Both the position numbers and the translations under genes were made by a program. A stretch of DNA of 51,756 nt, taken from assembly GCA_019359595.1 (NCBI GenBank), contig JAHHGZ010000048.1, positions 1-51,756 on the forward strand, in the 5' to 3' direction. Under the pieces are notes generated by a model, which saw nothing but the letters and a program-made list of their open reading frames with translations, did not search any database and was not told where the DNA came from. This DNA comes from Cyanomargarita calcarea GSE-NOS-MK-12-04C. GTDB taxonomy: Bacteria; Cyanobacteriota; Cyanobacteriia; Cyanobacteriales; Nostocaceae. Shown in pieces: positions 34,243 through 42,752 of this stretch (position 1 is its first letter; each line of letters opens with the position of its first letter).

Positions 34243-35934
34243 TCAGTTAAATTTACGTTTTAGTTTGCAAGCAACACCTAAAAAACCCAACATTAGTAGG
34301 CCGAGGAAAGAATTAGGTTCTGGCACTGACTTACGCTCAAACACTTCACCTTTTAGTGCTGGTGTACTATTCGGCAAGCGGCGGTATTTGGTTGCTTGTT
34401 CATAGGAATAACCAAGGCTAATTAATGTTGGTTCGCTAAATTCTGAGCCCAGCAATTCCACACCAACTGGTAAACCATCAGGTGTAAATCCCGCAGGTAA
34501 GACCATAGCGGGAAATCCCGTAAAAGAACTTAAAAGTGAGTTGCCTGGGTATCCTCCAGGGTATGGAGCGCCGATTATACTTGGCTTCAGGGTCATAGTT
34601 GGATACAAGAAAGCGTCAAGTTTTTGCTCATTTATGACATTCTGGAGCGTAGTTTTTAATTCTTCTTTATTTTGAAGATAAAGCTGATAATTGGGATTTT
34701 GGTCAGGAGTTAATGTTGTTTGATCAACAAAGCGCAAATATCCTTCAACAGAATCTGTGGGGAGGACTTTCCCTGAGTCCAATAATTCTGTAAGAGATTT
34801 ATATGGGGCCTTATCTCCAAGACTTGCGAGATAATTATTGATATCAAACTTAGTTCTATATTCGTAACCAGAATCAGCAAATGGATTGGTTCTGACAAAA
34901 AAATCTAAGTTCGGAATTTTTACGTCAAAAACATCAGCCCCTTTTGCTTTCATGTCCTCAATAGCTGCATTCGTTAACCCTAGCACATCCGGGTCAGCAG
35001 GATTTTTCGCCATGTCAGCTTCAACCAGTTCCCGAATTACGCCAATTCTCTTGCCTTTGAGTCCATCTGGATTGAGAAAGTTTGTATAGCTAGTGGGAAT
35101 TTTCCCAATGCTATTTGCCGTCACAGGGTCGAGTGGGTCATATCCTGCCAAAACATCAAGCATATAAGCAGCATCAGTCACATTCCGTGCAATCGGGCCT
35201 CCAGTATCTTGAGTTGAAAGCAGGGGAATAATGCCATTCCTACTGGTCAACCCGATAGTTGGTCGAATGCCTACCAAATTGTTGATGGATGCAGGCCCAC
35301 GAATTGAAATTGCCGTATCTGTAGCAGTTCCAAGTGTGGCAAAGTTGGCAGCGATCGCAGCCCCACTACCACCACTCGAACCTCCAGGAACTCTATCTAA
35401 AGCATAAGGATTGAGTGTTTGACCGCCCAAAGAACTAAGGGTGGTAACATCTAATGCAAACTCATGCATATTAGTTTTACCGAGGATAATTGCCCCTGCA
35501 TCCCTGAGCTTTTTGGTTTGAAAAGCGTCATTCGGTGGAATAAAGTCGAACAGAGCCAGAGAACCTGCAGTAGTTGGTAAATCAGAAGTGTCGTAATTAT
35601 CCTTAAGAAGGACTGGTATTCCGTGTAGGGGACTTCTAGCACCTTTAGTTTGACGTTCTAAATCCAAAGAGAAAGCTGTTTCCAAAGCTTTTGGATTAAT
35701 GGTGATGATAGAATTGATGCTAGGTCCTTGCTTATCGTAAGCATTGATGCGATTTAAATATAATTGCGTTAGCTGCGCAGATGTCAGCGAACCATCATCA
35801 AAAGCTTGATTGATATCAGCAATAGTTGCATCTTCTAGTTTAAAAGTTCCTGCTAAAACATTGGCAGGTAAAACGCTTAAAGTTAATGCAAATGCTGTGA
35901 CTGAAAAAATAGCCCGGTTGAAATTTTTAAGCAT
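34243..35934 (-). CDS. Secreted amidase with PEP-CTERM anchor
   Basis: This 563-residue protein belongs to the amidase signature family, which hydrolyses amide bonds with a Ser-cisSer-Lys triad. Lys111 (LLKDNYD), Ser186 (GGSSGGSG) and Ser210 (TDTAISIRG) are at the expected spacing. A signal peptide occupies the first 28 residues (ending NVLAG). The C-terminus has a PEP-CTERM sorting signal: VPEP, a hydrophobic helix and the basic end KLKRKFN. This predicts export and processing by an exosortase-type enzyme, so it acts outside the cytoplasm and is unlikely to be the GatA subunit of tRNA amidotransferase. The substrate is unknown. It stands alone on the - strand. Confidence 0.9.
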   Translation of the reverse strand: MLKNFNRAIFSVTAFALTLSVLPANVLAGTFKLEDATIADINQAFDDGSLTSAQLTQLYLNRINAYDKQGPSINSIITINPKALETAFSLDLERQTKGARSPLHGIPVLLKDNYDTSDLPTTAGSLALFDFIPPNDAFQTKKLRDAGAIILGKTNMHEFALDVTTLSSLGGQTLNPYALDRVPGGSSGGSGAAIAANFATLGTATDTAISIRGPASINNLVGIRPTIGLTSRNGIIPLLSTQDTGGPIARNVTDAAYMLDVLAGYDPLDPVTANSIGKIPTSYTNFLNPDGLKGKRIGVIRELVEADMAKNPADPDVLGLTNAAIEDMKAKGADVFDVKIPNLDFFVRTNPFADSGYEYRTKFDINNYLASLGDKAPYKSLTELLDSGKVLPTDSVEGYLRFVDQTTLTPDQNPNYQLYLQNKEELKTTLQNVINEQKLDAFLYPTMTLKPSIIGAPYPGGYPGNSLLSSFTGFPAMVLPAGFTPDGLPVGVELLGSEFSEPTLISLGYSYEQATKYRRLPNSTPALKGEVFERKSVPEPNSFLGLLMLGFLGVACKLKRKFN

Positions 35935-35980
35935 AATTTAAGTAGTAATTCAACAATTAGCCCTAAGTATTTATTAAGCC

Positions 35981-36103
35981 AGGACTTATGATATTGTCAC
36001 AAATCATCATCGGTGTGTGACGCTAAAAACCTTAATTTACCGTGCAATATCTATCTAAGCCTCACACACCCTACGGTTATTAATGTACCAGTTACGTAAG
36101 TCC
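35981..36103. mobile_element. Inverted-repeat element (AGGACTTA termini)
   Basis: AGGACTTA opens and TAAGTCCT closes a 123-bp segment. An inner imperfect inverted repeat GGTGTGTGACGC/GCCTCACACACC is present. The ends resemble those of the element at 26331 (AGGACTTACG), so these may be one family with different interiors. It lies upstream of the amidase gene. Confidence 0.6.
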
Positions 36104-36539
36104 TATAAGTATTGCTGAATTATGATATTTTAATTTTTTAAAGCATATTTTTGCGTATTATTACATAGTGCATCATAATACATAACAGCACTGATGTCAA
36201 TTTAGTTACCCATGAACGAGCTGCATCTAGAGTGCGGATTTTGTGTTTTTAGGCGATAGATTTGTGCGATGTCTCCGACGACCTGTCGGTTCGCGGTTCG
36301 GCGGATGATAAACTAAACCACATTTAATTTGCATATTTTAAATTTATGTAAATCTTGTGGGGGAGCCAGTGCGTTGCTTATTTTCCCAAGGCACGTTTTG
36401 GGGGGAAGCGGAGGAACATAAGCTGCCGCCCCGTTGTAGCACCTGGCGTTGGGCTTCTAGGCCGCCTAAGATATGCAAGTTAAATGTGGAACAGCTTAAT
36501 GAGAAAATTGTAGAGTAGTTTCTAATCCCTCTAAAAATC
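36104..36539. other. Non-coding interval with repeat
   Basis: No gene is visible. At about 36364-36460 GCCAGTGCGTTGC and CCCCGTTGTAGCACCTGGCG form imperfect inverted arms around a GC-rich centre, like a dispersed intergenic repeat. A second palindromic block (GACGACCTGTCGG...TTCGGCGG) lies near 36270-36305. Confidence 0.45.
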
Positions 36540-37895
36540 GTGTTGCCGCCATCCAAATCACGAACTGACAGACTAGAAGCCGGAAAAGCCTTGCGTTCAG
36601 TTGTGCCGCGTTCTACCCACAAAAAGTGGAATCCTCCCGTGGAACGCGCTGACCCCATCGATTTGCTAGAAACATCAAATTCTGGACGGCTGGTTAATTT
36701 GATACCAATCCGTTACGGTCGGATGCTGAAATCACCGTTTGCCTTTCTTCGAGGATCGGCAATTGTGATGGCGGCTGACCTGGCTACAACACCGACAACA
36801 GATATTAGAGTACAAGTATGTGGCGACTGTCACCTACTCAATTTCGGTGGGTACGCAACACCAGAGCGCAACCTTGTTTTTGATTTAAATGATTTTGACG
36901 AAACTCTCCCAAATTCACCGTGGGAATGGGATATAAAGCGGCTGGCAACAAGCATTGTCCTTGCAGGTCGCCATATCAAGATTTCAGCTTCAGATTGTTT
37001 GACCGCAGCGAGTACAGCAACTCGTTTCTACCGAGAACACATGAATAAATACTCTCAAATGAGCGCTTTTGAAGTATGGTATTCGCGCATAGATGCCAAT
37101 GTATTGCGTGAATTTGCCAGCCTTCCCGACCACCGTCAGCGGATTGAGAAGTATGTAGACAAAGCGCTAACCCGTACTTCTGCTGGGGCCATGCCAAAGT
37201 TAACCGAGATAGTTAACCACCAATGGCGCATTGTTGACAACCCACCATTAATGTATCATTTACGACCTGGTGATTTACTAGAAGAAGAGGTAGAATCTGT
37301 AGCCCAGCGTTATCTCCAAACTTTGCGAGATGACTTGCACGTCTTACTTGACCGCTTTCGTCTCGTTGATATTGCCATTAAAGTGGTAGGTGTTGGCAGT
37401 GTTGGTACCCGCTGCTTTGTCGCTTTATTAATGACAGAGGACGATGAACCACTGTTTTTACAAATCAAAGAAGCCCGTGCTTCTGTATTAGAACCCTATA
37501 CAAGTAAAAGTATTTACCAAAACCACGGTCAGCGGGTTGTCACAGGTCAGCGAATCATGCAAGCAGCGAGCGATATGTTCCTCGGTTGGAGCAGCGAACG
37601 GGGACATGACTTTTACATTCGGCAATTACGTGACATGAAAATTGCCGTTAACATCGAAGATTTCTCTAGTTCCGAATTAATTGGCTACTCAGCATTATGT
37701 GGGTGGGCACTCGCTCGGGCCCATGCTCGCTCTGGTGACCCGGCAATGATTAGTGGTTATCTTGGTAAGAGTGATACCTTTGATAATGCGAACGCAGACT
37801 TTGCCGTTGCTTATGCAAATCAGACCGAGTGCGACCATCAGGCATTAATTGCAGCGGTAAAATCTGGACGAATTTTAGCAATTGAGGAATCATAA
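36540..37895 (+). CDS. DUF2252 family protein
   Basis: This 451-residue protein matches the DUF2252 family across its length: PIRYGRMLKSPFAFLRGSA near the start, then VCGDCHLLNFGGY, DLNDFDETLPNSPWEWDIKR and later FLQIKEARASVLEP. The family has a kinase-like (aminoglycoside phosphotransferase-related) fold with GDxHxxN and D.NDFD.T as probable catalytic and metal sites, but the substrate is not established. The start is a GTG that follows an in-frame stop at 36516, so no longer N-terminus is possible. It stands alone on the + strand. Confidence 0.88.
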   Translation: MLPPSKSRTDRLEAGKALRSVVPRSTHKKWNPPVERADPIDLLETSNSGRLVNLIPIRYGRMLKSPFAFLRGSAIVMAADLATTPTTDIRVQVCGDCHLLNFGGYATPERNLVFDLNDFDETLPNSPWEWDIKRLATSIVLAGRHIKISASDCLTAASTATRFYREHMNKYSQMSAFEVWYSRIDANVLREFASLPDHRQRIEKYVDKALTRTSAGAMPKLTEIVNHQWRIVDNPPLMYHLRPGDLLEEEVESVAQRYLQTLRDDLHVLLDRFRLVDIAIKVVGVGSVGTRCFVALLMTEDDEPLFLQIKEARASVLEPYTSKSIYQNHGQRVVTGQRIMQAASDMFLGWSSERGHDFYIRQLRDMKIAVNIEDFSSSELIGYSALCGWALARAHARSGDPAMISGYLGKSDTFDNANADFAVAYANQTECDHQALIAAVKSGRILAIEES

Positions 37896-37900
37896 AATAT

Positions 37901-37919
37901 AAGAAGGAAGAAGGAAGAG
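37901..37919. repeat. Inverted-orientation heptamer run
   Basis: AAGAAGGAAGAAGGAAGAGG is the reverse complement of the CCTTCTT heptamer family seen at 26775, 28391, 28623 and 30474. It sits just after the stop of the DUF2252 gene. Confidence 0.6.
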
Positions 37920-38016
37920 GTTTATAGCGCAATACGCTTGGTGTTAAGGCTAAAACTCACCCTACAGAAATTTTATTTTGATTTTATAAATATGCTCTAA
38001 GAACTTCAACTGGAAA

Positions 38017-38484
38017 TTAGAGATTTGAAATAAAAGGCAAAGTTATGACAAATTCAGTACCTTGACCGAGTTGAGAGTTTACAGCAATCTGACCGTCGTG
38101 TTTTGACTCGATAATTTGTTTGGCAATAGCTAATCCTAAACCAGTTCCTTTACCGACTACTTTAGTAGTAAATGAATGGTCAAAAATTTTGGCTTTAACT
38201 TCTTCGTCCATACCTTTAGCATTATCCGAAATAGTTATTTTTACTCGATTATTTTCTACTGAAGTGATAATTTTAATCTGGTTTGGATTTGCTGTAATTT
38301 CGTCAAAACTTCTTCCTTGATTTGATTCCTCTAATGCATCAATTGCATTAGCGAGGATATTCATAAATACCTGATTTAATTGTCCGGCAAAACACTCGAT
38401 TTTGGGAATATCACCGTATTGTGTAAGAACTTGAATTGCTGGACGTTGTTCATCTGCCTTGAGACGATGTTTAAGAATGAGCAT
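38017..38484 (-). pseudogene. Histidine kinase C-terminal remnant (HATPase)
   Basis: This frame encodes the ATP-binding domain of a histidine kinase: N box LNQVFMNILANAIDAL, G1 box ISDNAKGMD, G2 box GKGTGLGLAIAKQI. The open frame begins further upstream with ADTNFKQAFNLHEGLDST, typical of the helices preceding this domain, but the phosphoacceptor His region is missing. It is the tail of the large hybrid kinase whose front lies directly upstream at 38510-39832 in another frame. It has no start of its own that would give a working sensor. Confidence 0.75.
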
Positions 38485-38509
38485 TGTGCTATCTAAACCT
38501 TCGTGAAGA

Positions 38510-39832
38510 TTAAATGCTTGCTTGAAGTTGGTATCGGCTAATTCTTTCTAATTCCGGAATCACTTCAGTTATTACTCGTCCATTCCCCCCGACAGATTCA
38601 AGAATCTTTCTTTTCCATTCTTGAATTTGAGCATCACTTTCTGTTAGTAATTGTCCCATCAAATCCCGGAATGCCTGCACAAATGCTGAAAAAGGAATAT
38701 TACGATTAAATTGGTCGTATTTACCCTTAATAAAATAGCCATTTTGCTTCACAATTGGTTTATGAACCTCATTGACTACAGCAGTTTTACCAATCCCCGA
38801 TAACCCTGCAATTAACATTAATTCACTACTTCCTCGAACAACTCGCTCAAATGCATTTAATAGTAGTTGAACTTCATTTTCTCTACCGTATAATTTTTCA
38901 GTAATAATAAATTTATCGCAAATATCTCGCTGACAAATTTCAAAATGAGATATTTGACCAGTTTCCTTTAATTGATATAAACAAGTTTGCAAATCATGCT
39001 TGAAACCCAGCGCACTTTGATATCTATCCTCAGCATTCTTTGCCATCAATTTCATTAGAATATTAGCAATAACCGAAGGAATCATCTCTTTTTTTCCCCC
39101 TTTACCCCTTTCCCTTAAATTCGGTGGTTGTTTGGCAATATGGCAATGTACTAATTCCATTGCATTGTCGCAAATAAACGGTAAACTCCCCGTTAATAAC
39201 TCGTATAGCGTCACACCCAAAGAATAAAAATCGCTGCGGTAATCTACTCCTCGGTTCATTCTTCCCGTTTGTTCGGGAGAAATGTAAGCAAGAGTTCCCT
39301 CTAAAATATTGGGACTTTTAATTTCTTGGGTTTCTTTGGGAAGAAGCGAAGAAATGCTAAAGTCGATTAATTTTACTTGCTTGCTTTCAGGGTGAATCAG
39401 GATATTTGCAGGTTTAATATCTTTGTGGATGACACGGTTTTCTTCGAGTACTTGAAGAATCTCGGCTAACTGTAGCGCTATAGTTAAACATTCCTCCAAA
39501 GATACCACATACCCCGTCTCCAGACTTTTAATATATTCCCGCAATGAAATTCCCCCAAAATCCTCCATCAGCAACATATAACCATTGCGGTAAGTTTCCA
39601 AACCCAGAGGATAGACAATACTGGGAATATTCAGATTCTTGGCAATCGTATACTGATTGCGAAACTGTAATAACTCGCTGAAAGTTGGATATTCCGCTGA
39701 TAGAATTTTGATGACCACCCGTACAGAATCTGAGTTCCGCATTGCCCGATAGACAACGGTTCTCGACCCCGTATATAGTTGCTCAACTATTTGATATCCA
39801 GGTATAAATAAATTATTTACTATATTGGTCAT
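38510..39832 (-). pseudogene. Ser/Thr kinase-AAA part of a truncated hybrid kinase
   Basis: The 440-residue frame has a protein kinase domain (about 10-290) with Lys42, HKDIKPAN (Asp138) and DFS in place of DFG. A P-loop ATPase start follows (GLSGIGKT, 343-350), then GYFIKGKYDQFNRNIPFSAF. Full-length members of this cyanobacterial family continue with a long helical region, a GAF domain and a histidine kinase, near 1800 residues. Here the frame leaves family sequence at PELERISRYQLQASI and stops. The next bases encode the tail of the histidine kinase in a different frame. A large internal deletion has therefore fused the two ends. The kinase domain itself is complete and might still be made. 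Confidence 0.75.
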
Positions 39833-40159
39833 TGGTGCTAACCCCTTATTAGTGTTTTATATCAAATCCGGTTGATTGCTCACCCCCGTAAAGCTGTGCA
39901 ATAGTCCCCTCCCGTTCATGTGCGGGGAGGGGATAAAGAGGTGGGGTTGAGAGAGAAAAGGAAGTGTAGCCCCACCCTTCCAGGGTGAGGGCTATAGGAT
40001 TTGTGTGTACACCGTAGCTTCCCTTGTAGGGAAGGGGATTAGGGGGTTAGGTTTGAGATTGTGGTACAAAGGGAGTGAAAATCACTTAATGCAAGACGCA
40101 ATTCTTAGGCGATCGCCTCAAGTTAATATGAGTTTATAGACAAAAGTGCATCTACAACA
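39833..40159. repeat. Non-coding interval with GC-rich hairpins
   Basis: No gene is present. Three palindromes are seen: CCCCTCCC...CGGGGAGGGG (39906-39932), AGCCCCACCCT/AGGGTGAGGGCT (about 39969-39994) and CTTCCCTTGTAGGGAAGGGG (from about 40018). They are typical dispersed intergenic repeats. The promoter of the gene at 40160 should lie at the right end. Confidence 0.5.
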
Positions 40160-41065
40160 ATGGCAAAACCCGCAGATACAAGCACTAAAAAACTCATTAG
40201 TCTTGCACCCGATAATTGGGTGCGATGGGTAACAAATATTCCCAATATTAAAGCAGGCAAAATTGTATCAGGAGAATTTCAATGGATAAGTAGGGAAAGT
40301 GATGTATTAATTCATGCCACTAGTCCTGAGCATGGAGAATTTCTGGTATTAAACGAATTACAATTACGCTACAGTTCTAATATGCCCCGACGAATAAGAG
40401 CTTATGCAGCACTCGCAGAGGAGAAATATAAATTACCAACTTACCCGGTGTTAATTAATATTTTACAAACAAGTGATGTGGAAATACCTACAAATTTTAC
40501 ATCAAATCTTGCCGGGTTAAGGGCAATTCAAGATTATCGCGTAATTAATTTGTGGGAAGTTGATGTTAATGTTGCTTTTCAACAACCTTTGCCATCATTA
40601 CTTCCATTTGTACCAATTCTCAAAGGAGGGAGTGATGAGTCTATAATTAGGGAAGCACTGCAAATTTTGCGTCGGGATGAAGACTTAAATCAACTGGAGA
40701 CGGTTCTGGCATTTTTTGCTACTTTTGTATTAGAAAGTGCCTTAGTTCAAGACATCATGAGGTGGGATATGGGAGTTTTACGCGAGTCGCCCTGGTATCA
40801 AGAAATACTGCGTGAAGGAGAAGCACGGGGAGAAGCACTGGGAGAAGCACGGGGAGAAGCACGGGGAGAAGCACGGGGAGAAACCCAAGGACGGAAAGAA
40901 CAAATGCTTTCTAATATAGAAATGAGCTTAGAGGCTAAATTTGGTAGTGAGGGATTGGAGTTAATGCCGCGAATCTCTGAAATTACGAATTTGGAAGAAT
41001 TGCAGGGGATTTTGCGGAGTGTGGTTTTAGCAAGTTCTTTTGAAGAACTACGACAAATTTTATAA
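40160..41065 (+). CDS. Rpn/PD-(D/E)XK nuclease-like family protein (DUF4351-type tail)
   Basis: This 301-residue protein has an N-terminal region with the pattern GEFLVLNELQLRY that fits the PD-(D/E)XK core of Rpn-type putative transposase/recombination-promoting nucleases. A helical region follows. A low-complexity stretch of alternating GEARGEA units (about 217-238), encoded by 12-base direct repeats, leads to a helical C-terminal tail (LSNIEMSLEAKFGSEGLELM) like DUF4351. These genes are numerous in cyanobacteria and their biological role is unclear. It stands alone and is followed at once by a strong hairpin. Confidence 0.7.
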   Translation: MAKPADTSTKKLISLAPDNWVRWVTNIPNIKAGKIVSGEFQWISRESDVLIHATSPEHGEFLVLNELQLRYSSNMPRRIRAYAALAEEKYKLPTYPVLINILQTSDVEIPTNFTSNLAGLRAIQDYRVINLWEVDVNVAFQQPLPSLLPFVPILKGGSDESIIREALQILRRDEDLNQLETVLAFFATFVLESALVQDIMRWDMGVLRESPWYQEILREGEARGEALGEARGEARGEARGETQGRKEQMLSNIEMSLEAKFGSEGLELMPRISEITNLEELQGILRSVVLASSFEELRQIL

Positions 41066-41109
41066 CAATTTAGAATCCCCTGACTTCAAACCAGGGGATT
41101 CTAATTGTT
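41064..41109. terminator. Hairpin at the stop codon of the Rpn-like gene
   Basis: AACAATT-TAGAATCCCCTG pairs with CAGGGGATTCT-AATTGTT, giving a stem of about 18 bp with a 9-base loop. The stop codon overlaps its foot. No long T run follows, so it may terminate or stabilise the transcript. Confidence 0.65.
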
Positions 41110-41252
41110 AAGCTTTGTTAAATTTTATAAAACACATTGCTTTGGCCAGAAGTTTTCACAAAGTGGCGCATATAGTGCGGTCTAGTTGATAAACCTGGAG
41201 GTAAAACGGTATTAGTGGTCAATAATGAGTGATATTTTAGAGAAATGCATTC

Positions 41253-42356
41253 TTGTTAAATACCGTGACTGTGAGCCTGTCTGTTGCTAAATCTCTTCGC
41301 CAACCCTGGCCTGGGCTAATAGAAGCCTATCGCGAATACTTGCCTGTGAGCGAAAAAACGCCTGTGGTGACGCTGCTTGAAGGTAATACTCCATTGATAC
41401 CAGCTCCCGCTCTAGCAGAACGTATCGGCAGGCAAGTGCGGGTGTTTGTCAAATACGATGGTCTAAACCCCACTGGTAGCTTCAAAGACCGGGGGATGAC
41501 AATGGCAATTAGCAAGGCAAAGGAAGCAGGGGCAACGGCAGTAATTTGTGCGAGTACGGGTAATACCTCCGCAGCAGCAGCGGCTTATGCCAAACGTGGG
41601 GGAATGCGTCCTTTCGTGTTAATTCCCGATGGTTATGTGGCTCTGGGTAAGTTAGCCCAGGCACTGCTGTATGGGGCAGAAGTCTTGGCAATCAAAGGAA
41701 ATTTTGACCAGGCCCTAGAAATTGTCCGGGAGATGGCTGATAATTATCCTGTCACTTTGGTGAATTCTGTTAATCCCTATCGCTTGGAAGGACAGAAAAC
41801 AGGAGCCTTTGAAATTGTCGATGCTTTGGGTGATGCTCCAGATTGGCTGTGCATCCCGGTCGGAAATGCCGGGAATGTGACAGCATATTGGATGGGTTTT
41901 TGTCAATACCATCAAGCCGGAAAATGCGATCGCCTGCCGAAAATGATGGGATTTCAAGCAGCGGGTGCGGCTCCTTTGGTGAATGGGAAACCGGTGGTCC
42001 ATCCTGAGACAATAGCTACAGCGATTAGAATTGGTAACCCAGCGAGTTGGGAAAAAGCGATGGCCGTGAAATCTGCGAGTATGGGGAATTTTTATGCGGT
42101 GACTGACGAGGAAATTCTCGATGCTTACAGGCTTTTGGCTTCATCTGAGGGCATTTTTTGCGAGCCGGCCAGTGCTGCTTCTGTCGCAGGGATGCTGCAG
42201 GTGAAAGAGCAAATTCCGAGTGGTGCGACGGTGGTTTGTGTTCTGACTGGGAATGGGTTGAAAGATCCAGATACTGCGATTAAACACAGTCGGAGTCAGT
42301 TTAAACAAGGGATTGAGCCAGAGATGAAGGCTGTTGCTGATGCGATGGGGTTTTAA
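41253..42356 (+). CDS. thrC: Threonine synthase
   Basis: This 367-residue enzyme converts O-phosphohomoserine to threonine with pyridoxal phosphate in the cytoplasm. The PLP lysine is Lys78 in [25 protein letters not shown] and the phosphate loop [14 protein letters not shown] are also typical, and LEGNTPLI marks the N-terminal part. The length suits the short bacterial form. The first possible start is TTG 41253; GTG 41265 ([20 protein letters not shown]) also matches where relatives begin, so the start is uncertain by four codons. It is a core gene and marks a stable flank to the CRISPR operon, with which it converges. Confidence 0.93.
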   Translation: MLNTVTVSLSVAKSLRQPWPGLIEAYREYLPVSEKTPVVTLLEGNTPLIPAPALAERIGRQVRVFVKYDGLNPTGSFKDRGMTMAISKAKEAGATAVICASTGNTSAAAAAYAKRGGMRPFVLIPDGYVALGKLAQALLYGAEVLAIKGNFDQALEIVREMADNYPVTLVNSVNPYRLEGQKTGAFEIVDALGDAPDWLCIPVGNAGNVTAYWMGFCQYHQAGKCDRLPKMMGFQAAGAAPLVNGKPVVHPETIATAIRIGNPASWEKAMAVKSASMGNFYAVTDEEILDAYRLLASSEGIFCEPASAASVAGMLQVKEQIPSGATVVCVLTGNGLKDPDTAIKHSRSQFKQGIEPEMKAVADAMGF

Positions 42357-42406
42357 TTTTTGGGCGATCGCTTGTTGATGGTGGCGATCGCTTTGAAAAT
42401 TTTCTC

Positions 42407-42664
42407 CTAAACCAACCTGGGTGGGAATGTTGGGTAATCTTTCGATAACCTCTGCACCCCGACGGATTTCGCATGGGGTTCCTTAGACAATTTATTCTTT
42501 AAGCTTTCTCCTTCCGGCAAGATATCACGAAAGGTTAAAAACATTTTTTCAGCAGCATCTTGTACACTTTTTTGCTGATTGACCCAATTAGTTAAATCTG
42601 CAGGTTTAACTCCTAAAGCTTTTGCAGCACTGGTTCCAACAGAACATATGATAGTTTTAGCCAT
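42407..42664 (-). CDS. Truncated CARF-domain (Csx/APE2256-like) protein
   Basis: This 85-residue frame starts MAKTIICSVGTSAAKALGV, the first strand and loop of a CARF domain (the GTS-type cyclic-oligoadenylate sensor of type III CRISPR systems). A helix follows (SVQDAAEKMFLTFRDILPEG). From about residue 60 the sequence (SKEPHAKSVGVQRLSK) no longer fits a CARF domain and ends early; family members run to several hundred residues with a nuclease or other effector. It lies 88 bases after the last cas gene on the same strand, so it was probably the operon's accessory effector or ring nuclease, now cut short by a rearrangement. Assignment rests on the N-terminus only. Confidence 0.55.
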   Translation of the reverse strand: MAKTIICSVGTSAAKALGVKPADLTNWVNQQKSVQDAAEKMFLTFRDILPEGESLKNKLSKEPHAKSVGVQRLSKDYPTFPPRLV

Positions 42665-42752
42665 TTTATAATCTCCTCAAAATATTAGTACGGATTTTGA
42701 ACTTTACTAATTAGCTCAGAGAAAGCACAATAAATTACGCCTATCAGGTTTA

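Noticed and set aside
34243-35934. Assignment as GatA (tRNA amidotransferase subunit A)
   Set aside because: A signal peptide and a PEP-CTERM anchor place it outside the cytoplasm, unlike GatA.
36344-36658. 104-codon - strand frame overlapping the DUF2252 gene start
   Set aside because: It is antisense to DUF2252 sequence and crosses an intergenic repeat.
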